From Hamadaea sp. (lineage in GTDB: Bacteria > Actinomycetota > Actinomycetes > Mycobacteriales > Micromonosporaceae), in contig NZ_JABFVK010000052.1 of the NCBI RefSeq assembly GCF_013362815.1, positions 1 to 64,000 on the forward strand: a DNA stretch of 64,000 nucleotides, written 5' to 3'. Positions 17,984-25,615 of this stretch are shown here, piece by piece; positions within the stretch are counted from its first letter, which is position 1; each line of letters begins with the position of its first letter. Position numbers and translations under genes: made by a program. Below the pieces are notes generated by a model that saw only the letters and a list, made by a program, of their open reading frames with translations, was not told the origin of the DNA and ran no database searches.

Positions 17984-19089
17984 CCGAATCGGGTGGGGGA
18001 GAACAGCGCGAGGTCGTAGGGCGGGACAGCGCCGGTGGCGAGGTCGGCCAGGATCTCCCCGACGACGGGCACGAACTTGAACCCGTGCCCGGAGAATCCG
18101 GCCGCGACCACCACCCGCTCGGAGAACGGGCCGATCACGAAGTTCTCGTCGGGAGTCAGCGTGTAGAGGCATTGCTTGCCGCCCAGGTATGCGGCGTCGG
18201 CCAGAGTGGGGATACGCGGTCGCAGCCAAGTGCGTACCGGCTGCTCTTCGTCGGGACGCGGAGGCGCGGCCCCGGCGTCGGCCTCGACCACCTCGGGCCG
18301 GGGCGTGGCATGGAAAGCGGCCTTGACCTGGCCCTGGTGCTCGGGCACCCCGTACGCCGTGAGCCCACCCGCCTCCCAGATCCAAGCCGGGAACTCGGCC
18401 GGAGTGAAGCCGGGACCCGGCTGCCAGAAGTGCTGCACGCGGCGCTCCACCCGCAGCGGCAACCCGGCGAGGAGGCCGGGAGCCCACCCGCCCGGCGCGA
18501 TGACCAGGCGATCGGCGTGGAGTTCGTCGCCGTCGGCCAGCGATACCGATACGCCGGCCCGTGTCTCACGGTATGAGACGGCGACTGTGCCAAACCTGAG
18601 CTTCGCGCCCGACCGCTCGGCGAGCTCGAGAATCGTCGAGATCGCCGTCTCGGGGGTGAGGAACCCGGCGGCCGTGTCGAGCACCGCGACCTCGTCGTCG
18701 GCCGGATCGAACTGCGGGAACCGGCGGCGAACGGCCTCCGCGTCGAGCAGTTCGTACGCCAGCCCGTGCTCGCGGGCGCTGGTCAACGCCCCGCTCACAG
18801 TCGCACTGTCGGGCCGGCCGAGGTTGAGCCCGCCGGTCGGCGTGACGAGCTTCCGGCCGCTCGCCGCCTCGACGTCGCGCCATAACGCGTAGGTCCGGCG
18901 TAGGAGCGGAACGTACGCCGCGCCTTCGGCGTAGGTCATCCGGATGATCCGGGTGCCGCCCGCGTGCGCGCCGCGATCGTGCGGTGGCGTGAACCGGTCG
19001 ACCCCCACGACGTCGGCACCGCGCACCGCCAGCGTGTACGCCGCCGCCGACCCCATGCTGCCCAACCCGAGAACGATCACTTCCGGCAT
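17980..19089 (-). CDS. FAD-dependent amine oxidase, SolA/sarcosine oxidase type
   Basis: The 369-residue monomeric flavoprotein has the dinucleotide motif VLGLGSMGSAAAYTLA at the N-terminus, then GGTRIIRMTYAEG, and a C-terminal region with KQCLYTLTPDENFVIGP and AAGFSGHGFKFVP. The Cys in KQCLYT sits where monomeric sarcosine oxidase attaches FAD covalently. Substrate (N-methyl amino acid or sarcosine) is not decided. It converges on hrpA with a four-base overlap: CTAA gives TAA one way and TAG the other. Confidence 0.82.
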   Translation of the reverse strand: MPEVIVLGLGSMGSAAAYTLAVRGADVVGVDRFTPPHDRGAHAGGTRIIRMTYAEGAAYVPLLRRTYALWRDVEAASGRKLVTPTGGLNLGRPDSATVSGALTSAREHGLAYELLDAEAVRRRFPQFDPADDEVAVLDTAAGFLTPETAISTILELAERSGAKLRFGTVAVSYRETRAGVSVSLADGDELHADRLVIAPGGWAPGLLAGLPLRVERRVQHFWQPGPGFTPAEFPAWIWEAGGLTAYGVPEHQGQVKAAFHATPRPEVVEADAGAAPPRPDEEQPVRTWLRPRIPTLADAAYLGGKQCLYTLTPDENFVIGPFSERVVVAAGFSGHGFKFVPVVGEILADLATGAVPPYDLALFSPTRFG

Positions 19090-19115
19090 CGGGTCACCTT
19101 AACCCCAGCGCTGAC

Positions 19116-19129
19116 TGGGAGCGTTCCCA
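19116..19129. promoter_or_regulatory. CebR-type LacI operator before the LPMO
   Basis: TGGGAGCGTTCCCA differs by one base from the actinobacterial CebR consensus TGGGAGCGCTCCCA, which is bound by the cellobiose-responsive LacI-family repressor. It sits 92 bases before the LPMO start and 26 bases before the divergent amine oxidase start. Cellulose-breakdown products would relieve repression. Confidence 0.8.
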
Positions 19130-19221
19130 CACTGTGACATCTGCATTGCTGGATCTTTATCGGCGTGATGCGCTTGCCGCACCTGTCCCCGTGCTGATCA
19201 CCGGTCCGAAGGAGGAACAAG

Positions 19222-20340
19222 GTGAAGTTCAGACGCGCGACGGTGGGACACTCCATTGTGGTGGGATTGGTCGCGGCGGTCGTCGCGGCGCTCATCCCGG
19301 CCACGTCATGGGCACATGGTGCGCTGCTGACCCCGGGCAGCCGCACCTATCTGTGCTACAAGGACGGTCTCACTTCCACGGGCGAGATCAAACCGACCAA
19401 TGCCGCCTGCCAGAACGCCCTCGCGGTCGGCGGCGCCCAGCCGTTCTACGACTGGTACGGCGTACTGCGGTCCGACGGCGCCGGGCGTACCACCGGGTTC
19501 ATCCCCGACGGCACGCTCTGCAGCGGCGGCTTCTCGAAGTACGCGGGCTTCGACGCCCCCCGCAACGACTGGCCGCTCACCCACCTGACGTCCGGTGCGA
19601 CCATCAACTGGTCGTACGCCGCCTGGGCCGCCCACCCCGGTTGGTTCTACCTGTACGTCACCAAGGACGGCTTCAACCCGAACCAGGCGCTGACCTGGGC
19701 CGACATGGAGACGACGCCGTTCTTGTCGGTGGACCACCCGCCACTCAACGGCTCCGCTCCGACCGGGAACTACTACTGGTCGGGCAAGCTGCCGAACAAG
19801 ACCGGTAGGCACATCATCTACTCGGTCTGGAAGCGATCGGACAGCACGGAGACCTTCTACGGCTGCTCCGACGTCGTGTTCGACGGCGGCAACGGCGAGG
19901 TCACCGGCATCTGCCCCGGCTGCGGGGGCGGCAACCCGTCTCCGTCGCCTTCGGTGACGACCAGCTCGTCACCGAGCGCTTCGGCCTCGCCGAGCGCGTC
20001 CGCCTCGGTTTCGCCCAGCGCGAGTTCGCCCAACCCGACGGGCGCCTGCTCGGCCACCTATTCGATAGTGAACTCCTGGGGCGGTGGCTTCCAGGCCGAG
20101 GTGGTGGTCAAGGCCGGCTCAGCGGCCGTGAACGGCTGGACGGCGAAGTGGACCTTCGCCAACGGCCAGACCATCAGTCAACTGTGGAACGGCACCTACA
20201 CCGCCTCGGGCTCCGGCATCACGGTCAAACCCGTGAGCTGGAACAGCTCGATCCCGGCCGGTGGATCCGTGAGTTTCGGCTTCCTCGCCTCATCCAGCGG
20301 GACGAACGCCGTTCCCACGGTGAGCTGCACCAGCCCGTAG
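19222..20340 (+). CDS. AA10 lytic polysaccharide monooxygenase with CBM2
   Basis: The 372-residue secreted copper enzyme oxidatively cleaves cellulose or chitin. A signal peptide ends at SWA, exposing His1 (HGALLTPGS) of the copper histidine brace; the second ligand is His in WAAHPGWF. The AA10 domain spans to ~230, followed by a Ser/Pro/Ala linker and a C-terminal CBM2 with conserved Trp (SWGGGF; VNGWTAKW; PVSWNS). CBM2 and the CebR operator favour cellulose. GTG at 19222 is preceded by GGAGG. It is followed by a near-perfect hairpin. Confidence 0.92.
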   Translation: MKFRRATVGHSIVVGLVAAVVAALIPATSWAHGALLTPGSRTYLCYKDGLTSTGEIKPTNAACQNALAVGGAQPFYDWYGVLRSDGAGRTTGFIPDGTLCSGGFSKYAGFDAPRNDWPLTHLTSGATINWSYAAWAAHPGWFYLYVTKDGFNPNQALTWADMETTPFLSVDHPPLNGSAPTGNYYWSGKLPNKTGRHIIYSVWKRSDSTETFYGCSDVVFDGGNGEVTGICPGCGGGNPSPSPSVTTSSSPSASASPSASASVSPSASSPNPTGACSATYSIVNSWGGGFQAEVVVKAGSAAVNGWTAKWTFANGQTISQLWNGTYTASGSGITVKPVSWNSSIPAGGSVSFGFLASSSGTNAVPTVSCTSP

Positions 20341-20354
20341 CTCTGCTGACGGCT

Positions 20355-20413
20355 GCAGATCACGGTTACGCATGCCAAATCCGCTCACGGAAGCATGCGT
20401 AACCGTGATCTGC
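20355..20413. terminator. Perfect 21-bp hairpin (family GCATGC, copy A)
   Basis: Arms 20355-20375 and 20393-20413 are perfectly complementary over 21 bases around a 17-base loop, between the convergent LPMO and quinone oxidoreductase genes. A hairpin at 35361 has the same arm length and loop length. Its arms differ at two positions, and both differences are compensated. Confidence 0.8.
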
Positions 20414-20421
20414 CGGGAACC

Positions 20422-21273
20422 TCAGACCGCGGAGCGCACCGCGTCGGCGAGCGAAGTCGTCGGCCGCCCGATCAGCCGGGCGAGGTCGCCGCTGTCCGAG
20501 GCGAGATCCCCGCGCGCGATGCCGAGGTCGGCGTCGGCGAGCGCGGCGGCGTAGCCGGCGTCGAGCCCGAAGCCGGTCAGTGCCTCGGCGTACGCGTCGG
20601 CCGGGAGATCCTGATAGCTGACCGGCTGGCCGGAGGCGTCAGCGAGTTCGGCGGCGTACTCGGCCATCGTGAAGGGTTCATCTGCGGCGAGTTCGTAGAC
20701 CTGGCCCGCGTGCCCGTCCGTGGTGAGGACGGCGGCTGCGGCGGCGGCATAGTCGGCCCGCGGCACCGCACCGACGCGGCCCGTTCCGGCGCTGCCCAGC
20801 ACCGCCCCGGCGGCGATCGCGGCGGCGGCCGAACCGGTGTAGTTCTCGGTGTACCAGCTGTTGCGCAGGAGCGCGTACGGCAGACCCGACGCGGCGAGGT
20901 ACGCCTCGGTCTCCTTGTGCTCGCCCGCCAGCGCGACCCCGGTCGTGTCGGCCTTCAAGATGCTCGTGTACGCCAAGAACGGCACGCCCACGGCGACTGC
21001 GGCGTCGATGGCGTTCTCGTGCTGCGGTACGCGCCGGCCGACGACGGAAGCGGAGATCAGCAGGAGCTTGTCCGCCCCGGTGAACGCGTCCTTGAGCGAC
21101 TGCGGGTCGTCGTAGTCCGCGTGGCGTACCTGGACGCCCTGAGCGGCCAGATCGGCGGCCTTTTCGGTGTCCCGGACGGCGGCGACGATCTGCGACGCGG
21201 GTACGCCGCGCTCCAACAGGTCCGCGACGACGAGGCGGCCGAGCTGTCCGGTGGCTCCGGTGACGACGATCAT
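20422..21273 (-). CDS. qorB: NAD(P)H:quinone oxidoreductase, QorB/QOR2 type
   Basis: The 283-residue atypical short-chain dehydrogenase has GATGQLGRLV at the N-terminus, the conserved HENAIDAAVAVGVPFLAYTSI segment and LRNSWYTENY. These match E. coli YtfG (QOR2), an NADPH-dependent quinone reductase. It is divergent from an HxlR-family regulator gene (QorR/YtfH type), the usual arrangement, and likely responds to quinone or oxidative stress. A hairpin follows its stop. Confidence 0.85.
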   Translation of the reverse strand: MIVVTGATGQLGRLVVADLLERGVPASQIVAAVRDTEKAADLAAQGVQVRHADYDDPQSLKDAFTGADKLLLISASVVGRRVPQHENAIDAAVAVGVPFLAYTSILKADTTGVALAGEHKETEAYLAASGLPYALLRNSWYTENYTGSAAAAIAAGAVLGSAGTGRVGAVPRADYAAAAAAVLTTDGHAGQVYELAADEPFTMAEYAAELADASGQPVSYQDLPADAYAEALTGFGLDAGYAAALADADLGIARGDLASDSGDLARLIGRPTTSLADAVRSAV

Positions 21274-21312
21274 GATGTTCTCCTTAAGTAGCTCTCCAGC
21301 GATCCTGCACTA

Positions 21313-21325
21313 ACTTTTGGAAAGT
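21313..21325. promoter_or_regulatory. Candidate HxlR operator
   Basis: ACTTTTGGAAAGT is an inverted repeat (ACTTT / AAAGT) in the 114-base region between divergent qorB and the HxlR gene. It lies 40 bases before qorB and about 63 before the regulator. Assignment to the neighbouring regulator is inference. Confidence 0.4.
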
Positions 21326-21387
21326 GCCAACTGATAGTGAGCGCCATCATGCCGGGTTGTGCTGCGTATGCGCGTACCGTGGAGGAC

Positions 21388-21789
21388 ATGACCGAGCGCC
21401 TCCCCGAGATCGAGCCGAGCGACGAGCTCATCGCCGACGTGTTCGCCCGCGGTTGCGACTCCCGCAACGCGCTGGAGGACATCGCCGGCAAGTGGGGGAT
21501 CTTGGCGCTGGTCGCGCTCGACGAGGGGGCGTACCGGTTCAACGCGCTGCGCCGCCGGGTCGACGGGGTGAGCGAGAAGATGCTGGCCCAGACGCTCCAG
21601 ACGCTCGAACGCGACGGCATGGTGAGTCGCGACGTCCAGGCGACCATCCCACCCCGGGTCGAGTACAGCCTCACTCCGCTCGGCAAGCAGGTGGCCGAGC
21701 GCATGCGCAGCCTGATCGACCTGCTAGAAGGTCACCTGCCGACCGTTCTCGCCGCCCAGGCCGCGTACGACGCGAAGAAGCAGGGGTGA
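21388..21789 (+). CDS. HxlR-family transcriptional regulator
   Basis: The 133-residue winged-helix protein has the HxlR pattern: conserved Cys in RGCDSRNAL, IAGKWGILAL, RFNALRRRVDGVSEKMLAQTL and VEYSLTPLG. HxlR proteins of the QorR type sense quinones or electrophiles through that single Cys, and this one faces qorB. The ATG at 21388 is used, though an upstream ATG at 21337 is possible. It overlaps the following methyltransferase gene by GTGA. Confidence 0.82.
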   Translation: MTERLPEIEPSDELIADVFARGCDSRNALEDIAGKWGILALVALDEGAYRFNALRRRVDGVSEKMLAQTLQTLERDGMVSRDVQATIPPRVEYSLTPLGKQVAERMRSLIDLLEGHLPTVLAAQAAYDAKKQG

Positions 21790-22397
21790 CCCCGACCCGG
21801 CTCACCGGTGTGCCGCTGCTCCCGGAGATCACCCTCTACCAGGCCGACGAGCAGGCCCGGCTCTTCGACGACGGCTACTCGAGCGAGCGCCCGCCGCCGT
21901 TCTGGGCCTTCGCCTGGCCGGGCGGCGTCGCCCTCGCCCGCCACGTGCTCGACCGGCCCGAGACCGTCCGCGGCCGCCGGGTGGTCGACCTCGGCTCGGG
22001 TTCCGGGGTGGTCGCGATCGCGGCTTCGCTCGCTCAAGCCCAAGTGGTACGCGCAGTCGACGCGGACCCGGCCGCGATCACCGCCATCGAGCGAAACGCC
22101 GCCGCCAACGGAGCCCAGGTCGAGGCGATCCCCGGCGAGGCGGACCCGGTCCGGCTCGCCGACGCGGAAGTCGTCCTCGTCGGCGACGCCTTCTACACCG
22201 CCTCGGTAGCGGCGGCGATGACGAAGCTGCTCAGCGCGGCGGCTCGCCGTGGAGTCGAAGTCCTCGTCGGTGACCCTGGACGCGGTTTCCTGCCCCGGCA
22301 CCTCCTCACCGAAGTGGCGCGCTACGACGTCCCGGTACGCCCAGCGCTGGAGGACACCGGCGTCAAGCCGACCACGATCTGGCGCTTCCAGCGTTGA
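21786..22397 (+). CDS. SAM-dependent methyltransferase, ETFB lysine / Nnt1 type
   Basis: The 203-residue class I methyltransferase has motif I VVDLGSGSGVVAIAA and acidic VRAVDADP, preceded by PPPFWAFAWPGG. That FWAFAWPGG pattern is typical of the METTL20/Nnt1 group that methylates protein lysine or small N-substrates. Substrate here is unknown. GTG start overlaps the HxlR stop by four bases, so the two are co-translated. Its stop TGA lies in the TGATCA of the dispersed element at 22391. Confidence 0.72.
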   Translation: MTPTRLTGVPLLPEITLYQADEQARLFDDGYSSERPPPFWAFAWPGGVALARHVLDRPETVRGRRVVDLGSGSGVVAIAASLAQAQVVRAVDADPAAITAIERNAAANGAQVEAIPGEADPVRLADAEVVLVGDAFYTASVAAAMTKLLSAAARRGVEVLVGDPGRGFLPRHLLTEVARYDVPVRPALEDTGVKPTTIWRFQR

Positions 22398-22457
22398 TCA
22401 TGAACCTAGGGTCCCCCTTTGCGGCGTGTCGCCGCCCCTGACCTCATGATCAATCGG
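22391..22457 (+). repeat. Dispersed GATCATGAAC element, copy R3
   Basis: It reads GCGTTGATCATGAACCTAGG, then CGGCGTGTCGCC, then CCTGACCTCATGATCAATCGG. TGATCA at 22395-22400 is the stop codon of both convergent neighbours, forward TGA for the methyltransferase and reverse TGA for the lactonase. The rest of the element encodes the last ~19 residues of the lactonase. Confidence 0.7.
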
Positions 22458-23153
22458 TTCCCAGACGGCGGAGTCGTGGGCGAAGAGGACGCGCTTCGGG
22501 TCGAACTCCATCAGGCGGTCCAGCCACGGGCTGTGCGGCGCGGCACCGACCGTGCGGGCCATTTCGTCGTGGGAGAACTCCGACGCGAAGTCGTGCGCCT
22601 GACCGGCCAGCACGACCGTGCCGTCGGGACGGCGTACGACGAGGGACTGGTGACCGTCGGTGTGACCGGGTGTCGGGATGATCCACACGCCGGGCCACAC
22701 CTCGGTCTCGCCGTCGAGTTCGGCGTACTGGACGCCGGTGAAGTCGATCAGCTCCGGGAGGGTGTATTCGGTGGTCCGGGCGGTGGTCAGCTCGGTCCGC
22801 TGAGCGAGGATCGGCGTACCGGGGAACAACGGGTTGCCACCGCAGTGGTCGAAGTGCAGATGGCAGTTGACCACCAGGCTGACCTCGTCGAGCGCGACGC
22901 CCGCGTCGGCCAACGCCGTACGCAGATCCCGGCGATGCGGCTGGTAATGCGCGTCGACCTCCGGGTCGGAGCCGATGCCGGTGTCGAACAGCAGCACCCC
23001 CTCGGGCCGTCGCACCACGTACGCCAGAATAGATTCGGCCCTTCCGCTTTGGGGGCGGGTGGTCGGGGCGGCAGCCGGGTCGACGCGGGGATGCTCGGTT
23101 CCCGCTTCGGAGGCGGGCCGGATGATGTGCCCGAGGTCGAGTCGTCGCAGCAT
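22398..23153 (-). CDS. Metallo-beta-lactamase-fold lactonase, AttM/AHL-lactonase type
   Basis: The 251-residue dizinc hydrolase carries HLHFDHCGGN (HxHxDH), His in TPGHTDGHQSLV, Asp in LAGQAHDF and final His in LFAHDSAVW. These resemble AttM/BlcC and other N-acyl-homoserine lactonases, which open lactone rings; the substrate is not established. The ATG at 23153 is chosen because an upstream start would overlap the GNAT promoter. Its last ~19 codons lie inside the dispersed repeat R3. Confidence 0.8.
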   Translation of the reverse strand: MLRRLDLGHIIRPASEAGTEHPRVDPAAAPTTRPQSGRAESILAYVVRRPEGVLLFDTGIGSDPEVDAHYQPHRRDLRTALADAGVALDEVSLVVNCHLHFDHCGGNPLFPGTPILAQRTELTTARTTEYTLPELIDFTGVQYAELDGETEVWPGVWIIPTPGHTDGHQSLVVRRPDGTVVLAGQAHDFASEFSHDEMARTVGAAPHSPWLDRLMEFDPKRVLFAHDSAVWEPIDHEVRGGDTPQRGTLGS

Positions 23154-23178
23154 GCGCGCACCCCTTAGGTTGGGAGCC

Positions 23179-23628
23179 GTGTCCGATCTTCGCTTCGAAC
23201 CCGTCGAGTCCGACGAGGTGCTGCTGGACTGGCAGCACGCCCACAACCTGATCATCCCCACCGATCCGCTGTCGGTCGAGGAGATCCGGGTACGCGCTCA
23301 GCGGAACCGGCTGGCCGTGGCGTACGCCGAGGACACCCTGGTCGGCAACTACACCGTCCGGCCCCCGGCCGACGATCCGACCACGGCGACGGTGATCGCG
23401 CGGGTGCTCCCCGAGCATCGCCGCCACGGGCACGGCGAGCAGATCTACCAGTACGCCGTGGGCGTCGCCGCCGAGCTGGGCGCGACCGCCGTCGAGACCG
23501 TCGTACTGGAGTCCAACGTGGACGGCCTCCGGTTCGCGCTGCGGCACGGGTTCACCGAGATCGACCGGTACGTCCTTGACGGACACACCACCGCGTTCGT
23601 CGATCTGCGCCGCGAATCGCTCCGCTGA
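23179..23628 (+). CDS. GNAT-family N-acetyltransferase
   Basis: The 149-residue protein has the acetyl-CoA binding pattern VLPEHRRHGHGEQIYQYAV (motif A, R/Q-x-x-G-x-G/A) and the C-terminal LRFALRHGFTEI. Substrate unknown. GTG at 23179 lies eight bases downstream of a TTAGGT -10, suggesting a leaderless transcript. It is divergent from the lactonase gene with only 25 bases between starts, and followed by a hairpin. Confidence 0.78.
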   Translation: MSDLRFEPVESDEVLLDWQHAHNLIIPTDPLSVEEIRVRAQRNRLAVAYAEDTLVGNYTVRPPADDPTTATVIARVLPEHRRHGHGEQIYQYAVGVAAELGATAVETVVLESNVDGLRFALRHGFTEIDRYVLDGHTTAFVDLRRESLR

Positions 23629-23642
23629 GCGGGACGACGACG

Positions 23643-23699
23643 CGAGTGGTACGCCATGCACGCTTCCTGAGCCGGGAGAGGTCGCTGACGTACCACTCG
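23643..23699. terminator. Intergenic hairpin (family GTGGTACG, copy A)
   Basis: CGAGTGGTACG at 23643-23653 pairs with CGTACCACTCG at 23689-23699 around a 35-base loop. It starts 15 bases after the GNAT stop and 70 bases before the end of the convergent sigma factor gene. The arm resembles the 23-bp hairpin at 34688. Confidence 0.65.
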
Positions 23700-23768
23700 A
23701 GCGGCGTCCCGACCCGCCCACCGGCGTCCCGACGCCCCCGCCGCGATCAGCGGCCCGATCAGCGGGGG

Positions 23769-24629
23769 TCAGCGGGTGAGGCCCCCGAGCTTGTCCGGGT
23801 TCACCTGCATGCGTACGCCGGTGATCCGGCCGTCGGCGAAGTCGAAGCAGACCACGCCGACCGGCTGGCCGGCGACCCGCCCGAGGATGCCCAGTTCGCC
23901 GTTGATCTGGGTGAGCTCCATCGTGGCGTCCTGCGACTCCGGCTTGGCGAAGACCCCGATGAGCCAACGGGCGACGCTGTCGGCCCCTTCGAGCGGGCGG
24001 CGGGCCGCGGTGACCTTGCCGCCGCCGTCGGACCAGCACACGACGTCCGGGGCCAGCAGTTCCATCATCGCGTTCAGGTCGCCCCCGACACAGGCTTGCC
24101 GGAACCGGTCCACTGCTTGATCGCGTACCCCTTGGTCGACGTCGAAGCGAGGACGGCGGGCCGCGACATGCGCGCGGGCCCGGGCTGCGGTCTGCCGGAC
24201 CGCGACCTCCGACTTGTCCAGAATGGCGGCGATCTCGCCGTGGTTGTAGCCGAAGACGTCGTGGAGCAGGAAGACCGCGCGCTCGGCCGGGCTGAGGGTT
24301 TCCAGGACGACGAGCATCGCCATCGAGACGGAGTCGGCCATTTCCGCCTCCTGTCCGGCGTCCGGCGCGGTGAGAATCGGCTCGGGGAGCCACGGCCCGA
24401 CGTAGGTCTCGCGGCGGGCGCGGGCCGAGGTGAGCTGGTTGAGCGAGAGATTGGTGATCGTCTTCACCAGGTACGCCCGCGGGTTGGCGATCTGCTCGCC
24501 GTCCACGTCGCGGCTGCGCAGCCAGGCCTCCTGGACGATGTCCTCGGCATCGGCGACGCTCCCCGTCATCCGGTAGGCGACGTCGAAGAGCAGCCGCCGA
24601 TGCTCGGCGAAGACCTGGGTGTCGATCAT
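23769..24629 (-). CDS. ECF41-family RNA polymerase sigma factor with SnoaL-like C-terminal domain
   Basis: The 286-residue factor has sigma-2 (FDVAYRMTGSVADAEDIVQEAWLR), sigma-4 (LSPAERAVFLLHDVFGYNHGEIA) and a ~100-residue NTF2/SnoaL-like C-terminal extension ending VNPDKLGGLTR. ECF41 factors use this extension in place of a classical anti-sigma. They typically control an adjacent oxidoreductase, epimerase or decarboxylase gene. Here the epimerase upstream overlaps it by ATGA, and a matching ECF promoter precedes that gene at 25552. Confidence 0.9.
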   Translation of the reverse strand: MIDTQVFAEHRRLLFDVAYRMTGSVADAEDIVQEAWLRSRDVDGEQIANPRAYLVKTITNLSLNQLTSARARRETYVGPWLPEPILTAPDAGQEAEMADSVSMAMLVVLETLSPAERAVFLLHDVFGYNHGEIAAILDKSEVAVRQTAARARAHVAARRPRFDVDQGVRDQAVDRFRQACVGGDLNAMMELLAPDVVCWSDGGGKVTAARRPLEGADSVARWLIGVFAKPESQDATMELTQINGELGILGRVAGQPVGVVCFDFADGRITGVRMQVNPDKLGGLTR

Positions 24630-25543
24630 GCGGCCAGGCTAGCCGCCTCCGCTCGCAGACCGTCGGCGACGGTCGGGTAAGTCGGGGTCCAGCCCAGCTC
24701 ACGGCGGGCCTTCTCGGTCGAGACGCGCAGGTTCGTCTTCAGCATGACGTGCAGGTACGGCATCACGACCATCGCCCAGACCGGCACGGTGAAAGGCTTG
24801 GGCGTGTGGAAGGCCGCCGCGATCTCCCGGGTGATACCGCCGAAGCCGATCTCGTCGTCGACGATGTTGTACGCCTCACCCGGCCGGCCCTTCTCGACGG
24901 CGGCGACGACGGCGTCGGCCGCGTCGGCGAGATGCACCCACGGCAGGACCCGGCCGTCGTCGTTGAACGCCGGCATCTGCCGCTTCCGCAGCATCTCCAC
25001 CATGGTCTCGGTCCCGCCCGGTCCGTAGAACAGCCCGAACCGCAGCGAGATCGCCTCCAATCCCGACTCCAGCGCCAGCTGTTCCTTGGCACGCATGCCT
25101 TCCAGGTGCCGGTTGATGTTCGCGTCCGACTCCGGTACGCCGAACGGGTCGGCCTCGGTCAGCACCCGGTCGCCGAAGTCCCGGTAGCCGTAGCCGAAGG
25201 CGATGTTCTCGCCGACGAACCGGCGTACGCCGGCCAGCTTGGCCGCCTCGATCAGGTTCGCCGTTCCGGTGGTACGCAAGTCGTCGGTGCCGAACATGCC
25301 CTTGTGCGACATCGGCGGCTTCTTCAGCGCAGTCGCCGCGTGCACCACGGTGTCGGCCTGGACTCCGGCGAACGCCCGCAACAGGCCCTCCCGGTCGAGC
25401 AGGTCGCCCCGGATCTCGTTGCCCTCACCCCGGCCGAGCCCCAGCACGGTGTGCCCGGCCTCGGTCAGCGCGCGGCGGATGTGCCGGCCGAAGGCGCCAC
25501 TGGCTCCGGCCACGATCACGGTCTGGTTCTTCATCTCGGTCAT
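24626..25543 (-). CDS. NAD-dependent epimerase/dehydratase family protein, ECF41 target
   Basis: The ~305-residue extended short-chain dehydrogenase has VIVAGASGAFGRHIRRAL (Gly-rich nucleotide motif), DTVVHAATALKK and ENIAFGYGYRDFG. The Tyr-x3-Lys pair is not obvious, so activity may be atypical. It is the 'E' member of the usual ECF41-linked COE genes. ATGs at 25543, 25534 and 25549 are possible starts; 25543 lies just downstream of the predicted ECF start site. It is translationally coupled to the sigma factor gene. Confidence 0.78.
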   Translation of the reverse strand: MTEMKNQTVIVAGASGAFGRHIRRALTEAGHTVLGLGRGEGNEIRGDLLDREGLLRAFAGVQADTVVHAATALKKPPMSHKGMFGTDDLRTTGTANLIEAAKLAGVRRFVGENIAFGYGYRDFGDRVLTEADPFGVPESDANINRHLEGMRAKEQLALESGLEAISLRFGLFYGPGGTETMVEMLRKRQMPAFNDDGRVLPWVHLADAADAVVAAVEKGRPGEAYNIVDDEIGFGGITREIAAAFHTPKPFTVPVWAMVVMPYLHVMLKTNLRVSTEKARRELGWTPTYPTVADGLRAEAASLAA

Positions 25544-25551
25544 ACCCATCA

Positions 25552-25578
25552 GACAGGGCAGCCTCCCGAAGCGTGACA
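25552..25578 (-). promoter_or_regulatory. Candidate ECF41 promoter
   Basis: On the minus strand TGTCAC (25578-25573) is followed after 17 bases by TGTC (25555-25552). ECF41 promoters have a TGTCACA -35 and a CGTC -10. It lies just before the epimerase-sigma operon and would give positive autoregulation. Confidence 0.6.
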
Positions 25579-25615
25579 TACCCCGGTGTGAGCCCGGCCA
25601 CTCCCCGCTGCTGAG

